Source: Prevotella sp.
GTDB taxonomy: Bacteria; Bacteroidota; Bacteroidia; Bacteroidales; Bacteroidaceae
DNA: 59,173 bases
NCBI GenBank assembly: GCA_022788105.1
Contig: JALEVZ010000030.1
Location: 1 to 59,173 of the forward strand
Reading direction: 5' to 3'
Both the position numbers and the translations under genes were made by a program. Under the pieces are notes generated by a model, which was given only the letters and a program-made list of their open reading frames with translations, was not told the DNA's origin and did no database searches. Every line of letters begins with the position of its first letter. Within the stretch, counting starts at the first letter, position 1. This document shows positions 32,541-39,998 of the stretch, piece by piece.

Positions 32541-34538
32541 TTATTCCGAATCGGATGCTTTAGCCTTTGACTTACTCTGATTGAGCTGCTTCAACACGCT
32601 GTATGCGTCATAGAGGCCAAGCTCGCCAGCCTTGCTTAAGCTTACAGATGCGCCAGCTTTGTCACCAAGTTCAGACAGCGCGAGACCACGGTTGAAGAAC
32701 GCCTCGGCTATGCTTGAATTGAGTTCAATGGCTCGATCATACTGCTTCACTGCGTCGGCATATCTCTTGCGAGCAACATACAGGTTGCCAAGATTGTAGA
32801 ACAGATAAGCGTTGCGTGGCGCGAGCTTGCATGCTGTCTCCATATCTGAAACGGCACGGCCTGCTGTTATCTCGCTGTTGACGCCCTGCACAGAATGGAA
32901 CTCACCACTCATGGAGAGGCAAACGCTTCGCTGCCAGTATGCAAGCGCATTGTTGCTGTCGTTCTGTATGCACGCCGTGAGATCTGAAATGGCAGCATCG
33001 AAATTCTGAACTACGCTATATACGACCGCCCGTTCCATCAGCAGATGGTTCAACACAGCCATGTCGCGACAAGCATCAACCATCTGCGACAATGTGTCAA
33101 GCCTTGCAAGCAATGCCTTCGACGTTGCCTCGTCAAGCTTTGCAACAGCACAATTGACATAGAGATGTTGTCCTGCACCTTTTCGTACAGAGTTAAACTT
33201 CTCCACCTCCGCCGCATATGCCTGGTATGTTTTCACTCCATTGCTATACGTAAACAGCGAGAGCGCATACATCGGACGGTAAGAAAGGCCAACGTTGCGG
33301 TTCTGAACTTTTCCACGGTAGCTACTCTTGTACTCGTGTTCTACCTCGTTTTGGTCTGCCACCACAAGCTGGTTGTACTTCTCGGGGTCCACCTCGCTGC
33401 GCTTACGCATCTGCTTGCTCTTATTCTTGCTCCATCGTGGCTGCACGCCCTGACGCTTATCCATCTGCGCCTTCATTATCTTGAACTCGTCAAGTTCTGC
33501 CTTTGCCGTCATGCCGATACGACGATAGCAACTCGCACGACGCATCAAGCCAGTCCAAAAGTTAGGAAACTGCTTGATTACAGCAGAATAGTCGCGTATG
33601 GCTTCATGCAGATGGCCCGTCTTATCCAATAGTATAGCACGGTTGAACACAGCCATCACATTGTATGGTTCCATCTTTATGACATAGTCAAAATCGGTTA
33701 TGGCACGGTTGTCATCGCCAAGTTGCATCCTTAACAAACCACGGTTGTAGTGTCCGATAAAGTTGTCGGGATCGAGGTCAAGAGCCGTGTCATAATCTGC
33801 CATAGCACCTCGCAGATTGTTGATATTGTATCGCGCGAGGGCACGATTGATATAATTTCCAACGATCTTCGGCTTCAGATGTATAGCCTTTCCGAGGTAG
33901 GTGTCGGCGTCTTTCCACTTCTTTCGTGACAGCGATATCATAGCTCTGGTAGTCCATGCGGGGCCGTCATAGGGGTCTATCGTCAGACACTTGTCAAGCC
34001 ATCCGTCTGCCGCCACCGTGTCTTTCTGCAATAGTGACACCTCCGCTTTCAACGAATAGGCATTGGCAAACTTATTCCATTTCACGACGATCGTGTCCAA
34101 ATCTCTCTGCGCCCCGTCATAGTCTTTGTTCTCCATCCTACACAATGCACGGTTAAACCATGCACCCTGGTTTCTCGAATCGATGGAGATGGACTTGTCA
34201 TAATCAGCAATAGCACCGTCGAACTGCTTTTGGCGGATACGACACAAGCCACGCAACTCATACATGTTTGCCATGTATGGGTTCAGACTTATGGCTCGAG
34301 TGACATCGCTTTCGGAGCCGACATAATCGTCAAGGTAGAATTTTGCCAAGCCACGGAAGAACCAAGGTTCATAAAGATAAGGTTTGGCGTTCAGTACTTG
34401 ACTGAAATATTGGATGGAGAGTACATAGTCTTCATAATACAACGCGCTACGACCGGTCATCATCAACCGATCTGTATTGAACTGCGAACGAGCAGACAGC
34501 GAGCACAACAAAAATATGAAGACTAATACCTTTTTCAT
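32541..34538 (-). CDS. Exported tetratricopeptide-repeat protein
   Basis: A 665-residue protein with an N-terminal signal peptide (KKVLVFIFLLCSLSARS) and many TPR units. The N-terminal array of roughly nine repeats spans about residues 20-340 (for example RALARYNINNLRGAMADYDTAL). A basic linker follows near residues 365-420 (RWSKNKSKQMRKRSE), then a second group of repeats near 500-640. TPR arrays bind other proteins; the partner is unknown. The start at 34538 (MKKVLV) was chosen over 34565 because it gives a normal signal peptide. It follows def on the same strand, separated by a hairpin terminator. Confidence 0.88.
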   Translation of the reverse strand: MKKVLVFIFLLCSLSARSQFNTDRLMMTGRSALYYEDYVLSIQYFSQVLNAKPYLYEPWFFRGLAKFYLDDYVGSESDVTRAISLNPYMANMYELRGLCRIRQKQFDGAIADYDKSISIDSRNQGAWFNRALCRMENKDYDGAQRDLDTIVVKWNKFANAYSLKAEVSLLQKDTVAADGWLDKCLTIDPYDGPAWTTRAMISLSRKKWKDADTYLGKAIHLKPKIVGNYINRALARYNINNLRGAMADYDTALDLDPDNFIGHYNRGLLRMQLGDDNRAITDFDYVIKMEPYNVMAVFNRAILLDKTGHLHEAIRDYSAVIKQFPNFWTGLMRRASCYRRIGMTAKAELDEFKIMKAQMDKRQGVQPRWSKNKSKQMRKRSEVDPEKYNQLVVADQNEVEHEYKSSYRGKVQNRNVGLSYRPMYALSLFTYSNGVKTYQAYAAEVEKFNSVRKGAGQHLYVNCAVAKLDEATSKALLARLDTLSQMVDACRDMAVLNHLLMERAVVYSVVQNFDAAISDLTACIQNDSNNALAYWQRSVCLSMSGEFHSVQGVNSEITAGRAVSDMETACKLAPRNAYLFYNLGNLYVARKRYADAVKQYDRAIELNSSIAEAFFNRGLALSELGDKAGASVSLSKAGELGLYDAYSVLKQLNQSKSKAKASDSE

Positions 34539-34548
34539 TAATATAAAG

Positions 34549-34577
34549 AAAAGGGATTCTTTCACAAATCCCCTTTT
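34549..34577 (-). terminator. Terminator between def and the TPR gene
   Basis: On the minus strand AAAAGGGGATT pairs with AATCCCTTTT (one bulge), followed by CTTTATATT. It is weak and may only partly stop transcription. Confidence 0.5.
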
Positions 34578-34624
34578 ATGCGTTCTAAACTAAACATGGC
34601 AGTTCTGCCATCACATCATTCCTA

Positions 34625-35188
34625 TTATCGTCTCATCGCTTTTGTGCGATATGAGCAGCGATAACGTCCGTCAAGAATCGATTTCAGCTTATTGCGTATG
34701 AGCTGCTTGCGGAGCGGTGATATTCTGTCAATGAACATTTTTCCTTCCAAATGGTCGAACTCGTGCTGCATGACACGTGCCAAATAGCCTTCAACCCATT
34801 CGTCATGTTCATTGAAATCGGTGTCCATGTACTTCACATGAATACGAGTAGGACGTGTCACGCTCTCGTGTATGCCTGGCAAAGAGAGGCACCCCTCCTC
34901 CATTGTTTCCTTTGGAGACTCCTCGTCATACTCCAAAATATGAGCATTGATGAAAGCCTTCTTAAAACCTTTATACTCAGGTAAGTCTTCGCTAAGCACG
35001 TCGAGGTCTATAACCACGACACGAATGTCCTTACCAATCTGAGGCGCTGCAAGTCCGATACCGTCACTCTCGGTGAGCGTCTCGAACATGTTGTCCAACA
35101 GCGAGGGTAGTCCCTCAAAATCCTTGTCAATGTCCACAGCCTGCTTGCGAAGAACAGGCTGGCCGTAAATATATATAGGTAAAATCAT
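34625..35188 (-). CDS. def: Peptide deformylase
   Basis: Removes the N-formyl group from new proteins. The 187 residues have all three family motifs: GIGLAAPQIG, EEGCLSLPG with the metal-binding Cys, and HEFDHLEGKMFIDR with the metal-binding histidines and catalytic Glu. Length is normal for the type 1 enzyme. It lies 43 nt behind ruvX in the order ruvX-def-TPR seen in many Bacteroidales. Confidence 0.97.
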   Translation of the reverse strand: MILPIYIYGQPVLRKQAVDIDKDFEGLPSLLDNMFETLTESDGIGLAAPQIGKDIRVVVIDLDVLSEDLPEYKGFKKAFINAHILEYDEESPKETMEEGCLSLPGIHESVTRPTRIHVKYMDTDFNEHDEWVEGYLARVMQHEFDHLEGKMFIDRISPLRKQLIRNKLKSILDGRYRCSYRTKAMRR

Positions 35189-35231
35189 CTGTATTTTTCA
35201 CTTAACATAGCCACTGCACACATTTAGCATG

Positions 35232-35648
35232 TCAGCGGTTTCTCATTTGCAGATAGTCTTGAAGTATTATCGTTGCACTTATCTCATCTACAAGAGCCTT
35301 ATTCCTTCTTGCCGTCTTGCCAATGCCGCTGTCTATTATCGCGCGATGTGCCAATACCGAAGTGAATCGTTCGTCATAAAACTCTATCGGGACCGTCGGG
35401 AACAGCTTCTTAAACCGCGCAACAAACTGCTGCACACGGGCAAGATTTTCGCTTGCCTCACCGTTCATCTGACGAGGTTCGCCTATTACCACCCGCTCCA
35501 CGCTTTCCCGAGAAAGATAATCCTTAAGAAAGTCAATAAGCGTAGACGTGGCTACCGTAGCCAACCCGTTGGGAATAATCTGCAACGGATCGGTTACGGC
35601 CAAGCCCGTACGCTTCTTGCCATAATCTATAGACAATATTCTTGCCAC
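35232..35648 (-). CDS. ruvX: Holliday junction resolvase-like RuvX/YqgF
   Basis: A 138-residue RNase H-fold nuclease of the YqgF family, linked to recombination intermediates and 16S rRNA 5'-end processing. Features are the opening MARILSIDYGKKRTGLAVTD with the first acidic residue, VVIGEPRQMNG with the second, FYDERFTS and the terminal basic/acidic KALVDEISATIILQDYL. Length is typical. It stands between the SPOR lipoprotein gene (69 nt upstream) and def. Confidence 0.95.
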   Translation of the reverse strand: MARILSIDYGKKRTGLAVTDPLQIIPNGLATVATSTLIDFLKDYLSRESVERVVIGEPRQMNGEASENLARVQQFVARFKKLFPTVPIEFYDERFTSVLAHRAIIDSGIGKTARRNKALVDEISATIILQDYLQMRNR

Positions 35649-35717
35649 AATTCTCTCCTATTTACTCTTTATGCACGCCCCGTCAAGGGCGCGCAAGATA
35701 TAGAGAATCTGGTAAAA

Positions 35718-36212
35718 TTATTTCTTCAGAAGAAGCCATGCGTCAGGGTACTGAGCACGGAACTGATTACGTGAACGCACAGCATCGCCCTTGTCAGCGA
35801 ATGTTGAAACGATAACACGGTAGAAATTGATAGAGGCATTGTATGCGACCTGTGCAGGATGACCCTGACCTTTAAGACGCTGCTGCAGTGCCAAAGCGTT
35901 TGCCTTTGAAGAGAATGAGCCAACAACAACGCTGAAATTGCTCAGACCAGTGCCATCGACTACAGTTACAGCCTCTGAACGAACAGACGCATTGTCGGTG
36001 TTGTCAATAACTGTTGCCTGAGTAGCGGGCTTCTCTACCAACGGAGTTACGACAGGAGCCTCTGTCTCCTGGGGTGCCACCTGCTGTGTCTCCTGCGCCT
36101 TTGCCTTTTCGTAAGCCTTCTTATATGCGCTCTCCTTAGAGCCACCACAACTTGCAAAAGAAATTGCAAGGCACAGCCCTGCACACAGAATCAAACTTTT
36201 TTTCATATTCAT
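35718..36212 (-). CDS. SPOR-domain lipoprotein
   Basis: A 164-residue protein with a lipoprotein signal peptide (lipobox FASC, Cys about residue 22). A charged Lys/Glu and Pro/Val/Thr-rich linker (to about residue 85) leads to a C-terminal SPOR domain (FSVVVGSFSSKANALALQQR through VIVSTFADKGDAVRSR). SPOR domains bind denuded glycan strands of septal peptidoglycan, so a role in division or cell-wall remodelling is likely. The start may be 36212 or 36206 (MNMKKSL). A 15-bp palindrome lies in the divergent spacer upstream. Confidence 0.9.
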   Translation of the reverse strand: MNMKKSLILCAGLCLAISFASCGGSKESAYKKAYEKAKAQETQQVAPQETEAPVVTPLVEKPATQATVIDNTDNASVRSEAVTVVDGTGLSNFSVVVGSFSSKANALALQQRLKGQGHPAQVAYNASINFYRVIVSTFADKGDAVRSRNQFRAQYPDAWLLLKK

Positions 36213-36253
36213 ATAAGTTATTAGAGATTTGTAATTTCAATTTATAACTTGCG

Positions 36254-36261
36254 CGAAGTTA
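36254..36261 (-). promoter_or_regulatory. Possible -7 box of the SPOR gene
   Basis: TAACTTCG on the minus strand differs from TAnnTTTG at one position and lies 42 nt before the start. Confidence 0.3.
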
Positions 36262-36310
36262 CAAAAATATGGTCTAATAACGAAACGCCACCACCATAAA
36301 GTTTGTTAAA

Positions 36311-36325
36311 TACAGTAATACTGTA
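36311..36325. promoter_or_regulatory. 15-bp palindrome in the SPOR/YtxH divergent spacer
   Basis: TACAGTA-A-TACTGTA is a perfect palindrome around one central base. It lies between the -7 box of the SPOR gene and the promoter of the YtxH operon, a position suited to an operator. No regulator is assigned. Confidence 0.45.
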
Positions 36326-36350
36326 ATTTTTAGATAAATTTAATCGTCGA

Positions 36351-36384
36351 TTTGTTGCAGGCACAATTTCTTTTAGTATATTTG
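36351..36384 (+). promoter_or_regulatory. Promoter of the YtxH/holin-like operon
   Basis: TTTG (36351-36354) and TATATTTG (36377-36384) are 22 nt apart. The first gene starts 46 nt downstream. Confidence 0.65.
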
Positions 36385-36430
36385 CAAACAAAGAGACACC
36401 ATATTTGTTAAACTTTTAAATTACAAGCGA

Positions 36431-36649
36431 ATGAAAACATTAGGTTATATCGGCGCATTCTTAGGAGGTGCCATAGCAGGTGCTGCACTCGGTCTGCTCT
36501 GCGCTCCGGAAAAAGGTAGTGAGACACGCACAAAGATCAGCGACGCTGTCGATGACTTCTGCAAGAAGCACAACATCAAGTTGAGTCGCAAAGAAGTTGA
36601 CGACCTCGTTGATGACATAAAAGACGTCGCTGGCGTAGAGAACGCATAA
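36431..36649 (+). CDS. YtxH-domain small membrane protein
   Basis: A 72-residue protein with a Gly/Ala-rich N-terminal membrane helix (YIGAFLGGAIAGAALGLLCAP) followed by EKGSETRTKISDAVDDF, the signature of the YtxH/GvpP-like family. Members are small envelope proteins often linked to stress or general envelope upkeep. It opens a compact operon with a holin-like membrane protein 4 nt downstream. Confidence 0.88.
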   Translation: MKTLGYIGAFLGGAIAGAALGLLCAPEKGSETRTKISDAVDDFCKKHNIKLSRKEVDDLVDDIKDVAGVENA

Positions 36650-36653
36650 CGAC

Positions 36654-37001
36654 ATGTTCTCCAACGACAAAAACATTGAGACAATCGGGCAACTGATTGA
36701 GACCACAAAACATTACATCGGGCTTCAGACGAAATACGCCAAGCTCGATGTAATGGTCAAGATTGTACGCCTGCTTACGGCCATGATAATAGCCGTAATA
36801 CTGTCTGTTTTGTTCATGCTGGCGCTGATATATCTGTCGTTCGGAGCTGCCTATGCCATCGGCACACAGGTTGGCAACGCTCTCGGCTTCTGTATAGTAG
36901 CCGCGTTCTACATCCTCGTCCTCTTCCTATGCCTGTGCTTCAGGAAAAGATGGATAGAACGTACACTTGTAAGATTCCTGTCTGCCATACTGCTTAACTA
37001 A
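36654..37001 (+). CDS. Phage-holin-superfamily (YqjE-like) membrane protein
   Basis: A 115-residue protein with an amphipathic N-terminus (IETIGQLIETTKHYIGLQTKYAKLD) and two long membrane segments (about residues 35-60 and 68-95), matching the YqjE/holin III-like layout. In Bacteroidota this gene typically follows a YtxH gene and precedes a small basic protein, as here. No phage genes are nearby, so the holin name reflects fold only. Likely an envelope protein of unknown function. Confidence 0.85.
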   Translation: MFSNDKNIETIGQLIETTKHYIGLQTKYAKLDVMVKIVRLLTAMIIAVILSVLFMLALIYLSFGAAYAIGTQVGNALGFCIVAAFYILVLFLCLCFRKRWIERTLVRFLSAILLN

Positions 37002-37005
37002 TAGC

Positions 37006-37104
37006 ATGGCCACCGCACGCAATCAGAATCATCGCCACAGCAGACCTTTCAAAGGCACGAAGACTTCTTATAAACAAATATTGAGGACTTCTTATATTAT
37101 ATGA
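37006..37104 (+). CDS. Possible 32-residue basic peptide
   Basis: A short frame starting MATARNQNHRHSRPFKG, rich in Arg, His and Lys. It begins 4 nt after the holin-like gene stop and ends in an ATGA overlap with the next gene, which suggests it may be translated to couple the two. No family is recognised, and the frame could be chance. Confidence 0.3.
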   Translation: MATARNQNHRHSRPFKGTKTSYKQILRTSYII

Positions 37105-37391
37105 ATATCGAAGACAACGCCGCAAACACTGCACAAAATCAAGGTTTCTGCTCCATCGCAGAGATTGAGGAATACAAATCTCGCGTCAAGGAAGACATCC
37201 AAGACGACGAGGCGAAGATAGCATCCCTGTGGAATTCTCTTTTCCATAAGGAAGAATCTACCATGCCAAAAACACCCGTACAAAAGATTATCAACCTCGC
37301 AAATCTCGGAACAGGAATACTCGACGGAGTGATTCTTGGATGGAAACTGTACAGAAAGTTTCACGGATTTAAAAGCAAGCGACGTCACTAA
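37101..37391 (+). CDS. Small protein of the YtxH/holin-like operon
   Basis: A 96-residue protein with an acidic, helical first half (IAEIEEYKSRVKEDIQDDEA). It then has WNSLFHKEESTMPKTPVQKIINL and a weakly hydrophobic segment (GTGILDGVILGWKLYRKF) with a basic end. I know no function, but a protein of this pattern commonly closes the YtxH-holin operon in Bacteroidales. The terminator at 37412 follows. Confidence 0.75.
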   Translation: MNIEDNAANTAQNQGFCSIAEIEEYKSRVKEDIQDDEAKIASLWNSLFHKEESTMPKTPVQKIINLANLGTGILDGVILGWKLYRKFHGFKSKRRH

Positions 37392-37411
37392 CATGCACAT
37401 TCCGCAACAAT

Positions 37412-37449
37412 AAGGGGTATGTATGCTGAATTTCAGCTACATACCCTTT
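37412..37449 (+). terminator. Terminator after the YtxH/holin-like operon
   Basis: GGGTATGTA pairs with TACATACCC and an inner GCTGA/TCAGC extends the stem. TTTATTATTTT follows. Confidence 0.85.
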
Positions 37450-37583
37450 ATTATTTTGACGCCGAGCGAGTTAAGCGCGAGCATCTAATTATTTATCAAA
37501 CGCGTGTTTTTCACAAAGTGAAGCGAGTCCACCCTCTTTCCTGCAAAAACGTGCATGTTTTCGCTACAAAATCAGGCGCCATT

Positions 37584-38642
37584 CTACCAACGCCCCACAG
37601 CCCACGGGAAAAACTTGTACACAACCCACGTAATGGCACTTGCGACAAGGCAAACGAGCACGAATGCCAATAGTACAAGTCCGTAACAAGTTCCGTCAAA
37701 AGGCGGCATGAGGCGCGACACAATTATAGGCACTCCTCCACTTACGAAGTAATAGACCAAACTATGAGCTCCTACCCACACCAACGGACGAACCGCAAAG
37801 GTGTAAGGAATAGACTTCAAGACCGTAACTGCTAACAAACAGAACAGCAGAGTGTCAGCATAGAACAGCGGATAAGAGTCTATTATGATGACATAAAACG
37901 TCATGTTCACGTCGTTACATATCTCATAGCCCTTCAACACAAACAGTGCAATAACGGCAAACGCCACCAACAGCCATTTGCGCAAAGCCGACACATCCAA
38001 ACGACTATCAATCCACGTTTCTGCCTGACGATACAAACGGCCTGCATGCACAAACAGCACTGCAATTGCCGATACGCCAGGTATTGACGCAGCATCGACA
38101 TGGAGCGGCAGAACACAGCATAAAGGCAGCACGACAAACAACGTAAGCAGCAAGTCATGTACATGTCCACGGCTCTTGACAAGACGACACAGCAGATGCT
38201 CAACCAACGCATAGTACAGCGACACTACAATGAGAGCCGACACAAACCACGAAGCCCTGCCTGACACCAGTCCGCCAATAAACGACCACAATGTCAAATC
38301 GTCGCCATGGGCATAAGCCTTTGGCACCGCCATCAACGACACGAACAGCACGTACGGCACGACAAGTCGCTTCGCAATAGAGACAAGTTTTCCACGCAAC
38401 GTGAACTGCCGCTTCGGTGAAACAAACAAATATCCAGACACGAAGAAGAACAATGCCAGAAAATTTTCCACATACATGGAGTATGGAATTATCTCCCCTT
38501 CGGCATAGCGCATCTCCGTATGAAACAGCAGTATGGCCAACATTGCCACACCACGCGCAACATCTACCCATACTATGCGGGCGCCGTTTCTAACGGAAAC
38601 CACTCTTTCGCAAGACGAAGCGCACAGTTCTTTGTTACTCAT
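37584..38642 (-). CDS. Acyltransferase 3-family membrane protein
   Basis: A 352-residue polytopic protein with about ten membrane segments. The opening RIVWVDVARGVAMLAILLFH has the Asp and His of the acyltransferase-3 active region, and FFFVSGYLF follows. Such enzymes O-acetylate cell-surface sugars. The start at 38642 (MSNKELCASS) overlaps the end of rlmH by 8 nt; an earlier ATG at 38696 would lie deep inside rlmH. The substrate is unknown and no capsule genes are adjacent. Confidence 0.82.
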   Translation of the reverse strand: MSNKELCASSCERVVSVRNGARIVWVDVARGVAMLAILLFHTEMRYAEGEIIPYSMYVENFLALFFFVSGYLFVSPKRQFTLRGKLVSIAKRLVVPYVLFVSLMAVPKAYAHGDDLTLWSFIGGLVSGRASWFVSALIVVSLYYALVEHLLCRLVKSRGHVHDLLLTLFVVLPLCCVLPLHVDAASIPGVSAIAVLFVHAGRLYRQAETWIDSRLDVSALRKWLLVAFAVIALFVLKGYEICNDVNMTFYVIIIDSYPLFYADTLLFCLLAVTVLKSIPYTFAVRPLVWVGAHSLVYYFVSGGVPIIVSRLMPPFDGTCYGLVLLAFVLVCLVASAITWVVYKFFPWAVGRW

Positions 38643-39105
38643 GATGATATGGTTCGCCCTTAATAATTGTACATGCGCGATAGACCTGCTCTGCAAGAAT
38701 CAAACGCACCATCTGATGTGAGAACGTCATCCGTGAGAAAGAAATCAGGCTGTCGGCACGGTCGTAGACCGCCTTAGAGAATCCGTATGGTCCGCCTATC
38801 ACCAGCAGCAACCTCCGAGCCCTAGCCTGGAGTCCTTCAAGCCATGCCGCAAACTCAACGCTACGCATCTCCTTTCCGCGCTCGTCACACAAAACGAGCA
38901 TGTCGCCAGGCTGCACCTGACGCAGGATGAGTTCACCCTCCGACGTCTTCTGCTGCTCCTCCGAAATGTTTTTCGTGTTCTTCAGCGCAGGAATCACAGT
39001 CACCTTCACCGGCATGTAGTGCTCAACCCTCTTTATATAGTCATCTATCGCCGAGTCAAAACGCTTGTCAAACGTTTTACCAACAAATATTAGTTCAGTC
39101 TTCAT
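38635..39105 (-). CDS. rlmH: 23S rRNA (pseudouridine1915-N3)-methyltransferase
   Basis: A SPOUT-class methyltransferase acting on helix 69 of 23S rRNA. The 156 residues contain the SAM-binding knot: LVLCDERGKEMRSVEFA, the glycine loop VIGGPYGFS, and the C-terminal block ISFSRMTFSHQMVRLILAEQVYRA. Length is exactly normal. It lies 13 nt behind the DUF4491 gene and overlaps the acyltransferase start. Confidence 0.97.
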   Translation of the reverse strand: MKTELIFVGKTFDKRFDSAIDDYIKRVEHYMPVKVTVIPALKNTKNISEEQQKTSEGELILRQVQPGDMLVLCDERGKEMRSVEFAAWLEGLQARARRLLLVIGGPYGFSKAVYDRADSLISFSRMTFSHQMVRLILAEQVYRACTIIKGEPYHHE

Positions 39106-39118
39106 GGTCGATGCACGT

Positions 39119-39418
39119 TTATGATTCGTAGTCTTTCTTACGTTTCGGATTCATCGGGAACCACCCTTTCTTCACTCTCTGTCGTTGCTCAAATATCTCG
39201 CCTATGCTCCACAGACAAGAAGCACCAGTGACACCTAACAGTGCAGACACAAGCACATTGCCGACAAAGAGTGCCGACGATATGAAAGCGATGCCTAATA
39301 ACAGGAACAACCACCAACAGCGCGTACCGAAATGGTATTCAAACTTTATAACGACGGGATGGAACAGTCCTATTATCAGGAACGTACATACCGCTATTAT
39401 CAATCCTGTAAAATACAT
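39119..39418 (-). CDS. DUF4491 family membrane protein
   Basis: A 99-residue protein with three hydrophobic segments, opening MYFTGLIIAVCTFLIIGLFHPVVIKFEYHFG and containing GASCLWSIGEIFEQ. This matches the DUF4491 family, small membrane proteins of unknown function common in Bacteroidales and often next to rlmH. The basic C-terminus (MNPKRKKDYES) is probably cytoplasmic. It heads the operon with rlmH and the acyltransferase. Confidence 0.85.
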   Translation of the reverse strand: MYFTGLIIAVCTFLIIGLFHPVVIKFEYHFGTRCWWLFLLLGIAFISSALFVGNVLVSALLGVTGASCLWSIGEIFEQRQRVKKGWFPMNPKRKKDYES

Positions 39419-39564
39419 AAAATATTCACTTATAACGTTTCACTTAATTTTGTAAAAGCAAAGGACGCACAACATTTATAAACGAGATATAGCGCAAAAC
39501 CGCCAGAGTCTCACGCCATCAGCGACGCCATTGTCTGCATAACCAGCCCTTGCCTTACATTCTG

Positions 39565-39572
39565 CAAAGTTA
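39565..39572 (-). promoter_or_regulatory. -7 box of the DUF4491-rlmH operon
   Basis: TAACTTTG on the minus strand matches the consensus, implying a leader of about 140 nt. The -33 element is unclear. Confidence 0.4.
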
Positions 39573-39640
39573 TAAATAAACATCCATATAACGATTTCAA
39601 CCGACATAAAAATAACATTCGCGTTTCGGTTTTAGTCGAA

Positions 39641-39803
39641 TGACAAAATGAAAGCACCCTTTCGGGCTTGCCAAAGGGCCGTAGTGACGACGTCAAATGG
39701 GCCTAATGAGGACGTCAAATGGGCCTAATGGGAAAGCTCGCACTCTTTTAACAGACATTAAGAATTGGTGTAAGAAAAGCTGAATAAATTGAAGCAAAAT
39801 GTC
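39641..39803 (-). repeat. 163-nt interspersed repeat, copy 3
   Basis: On the minus strand it runs from GACATTTTGCT through TTAATGTCTGTTAA to CATTTTGTCA. It has two intact 22-nt modules (CATTAGGCCCATTTGACG twice) and is the best-preserved copy together with copy 4. It lies 69 nt upstream of the DUF4491 -7 box and about 120 nt past the rpsA terminator. Confidence 0.92.
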
Positions 39804-39917
39804 TACAAATTGCTGCATTTACTGACTTTTTGCATTCTGCAGGTTTTACTGTTTGCGTTTGTAAACACGTATAGTAACGGAACGTGTTATGAACAAACAG
39901 GCAATAAGTATGTAAAA

Positions 39918-39960
39918 AGAAAAGGAGGTAAACTCTTGCATAAACAAGAATTTACCTCCT
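39918..39960 (-). terminator. Terminator after rpsA
   Basis: AGGAGGTAAA pairs with TTTACCTCCT, extended by TCTTG/CAAGA. On the minus strand TTTTCTTTTT follows. It lies 39 nt past the stop. Confidence 0.9.
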
Positions 39961-39998
39961 CATTATTTAGAGTGCATCAGAGATGCAAGGCGTGCTTA

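Larger units (their letters stand above)
39419..39998. other. Spacer between rpsA and the DUF4491 operon
   Basis: The 580 nt contain the rpsA terminator, repeat copy 3 and a -7 box for the DUF4491 operon. No reading frame other than the repeat's 26-codon frame (39648-39728, plus strand) was seen. Confidence 0.6.

Noticed and set aside
36654..37001. Prophage indicated by the holin-like protein
   Set aside because: No other phage gene is nearby, and the YtxH-holin-like pair is a normal chromosomal operon in Bacteroidales.
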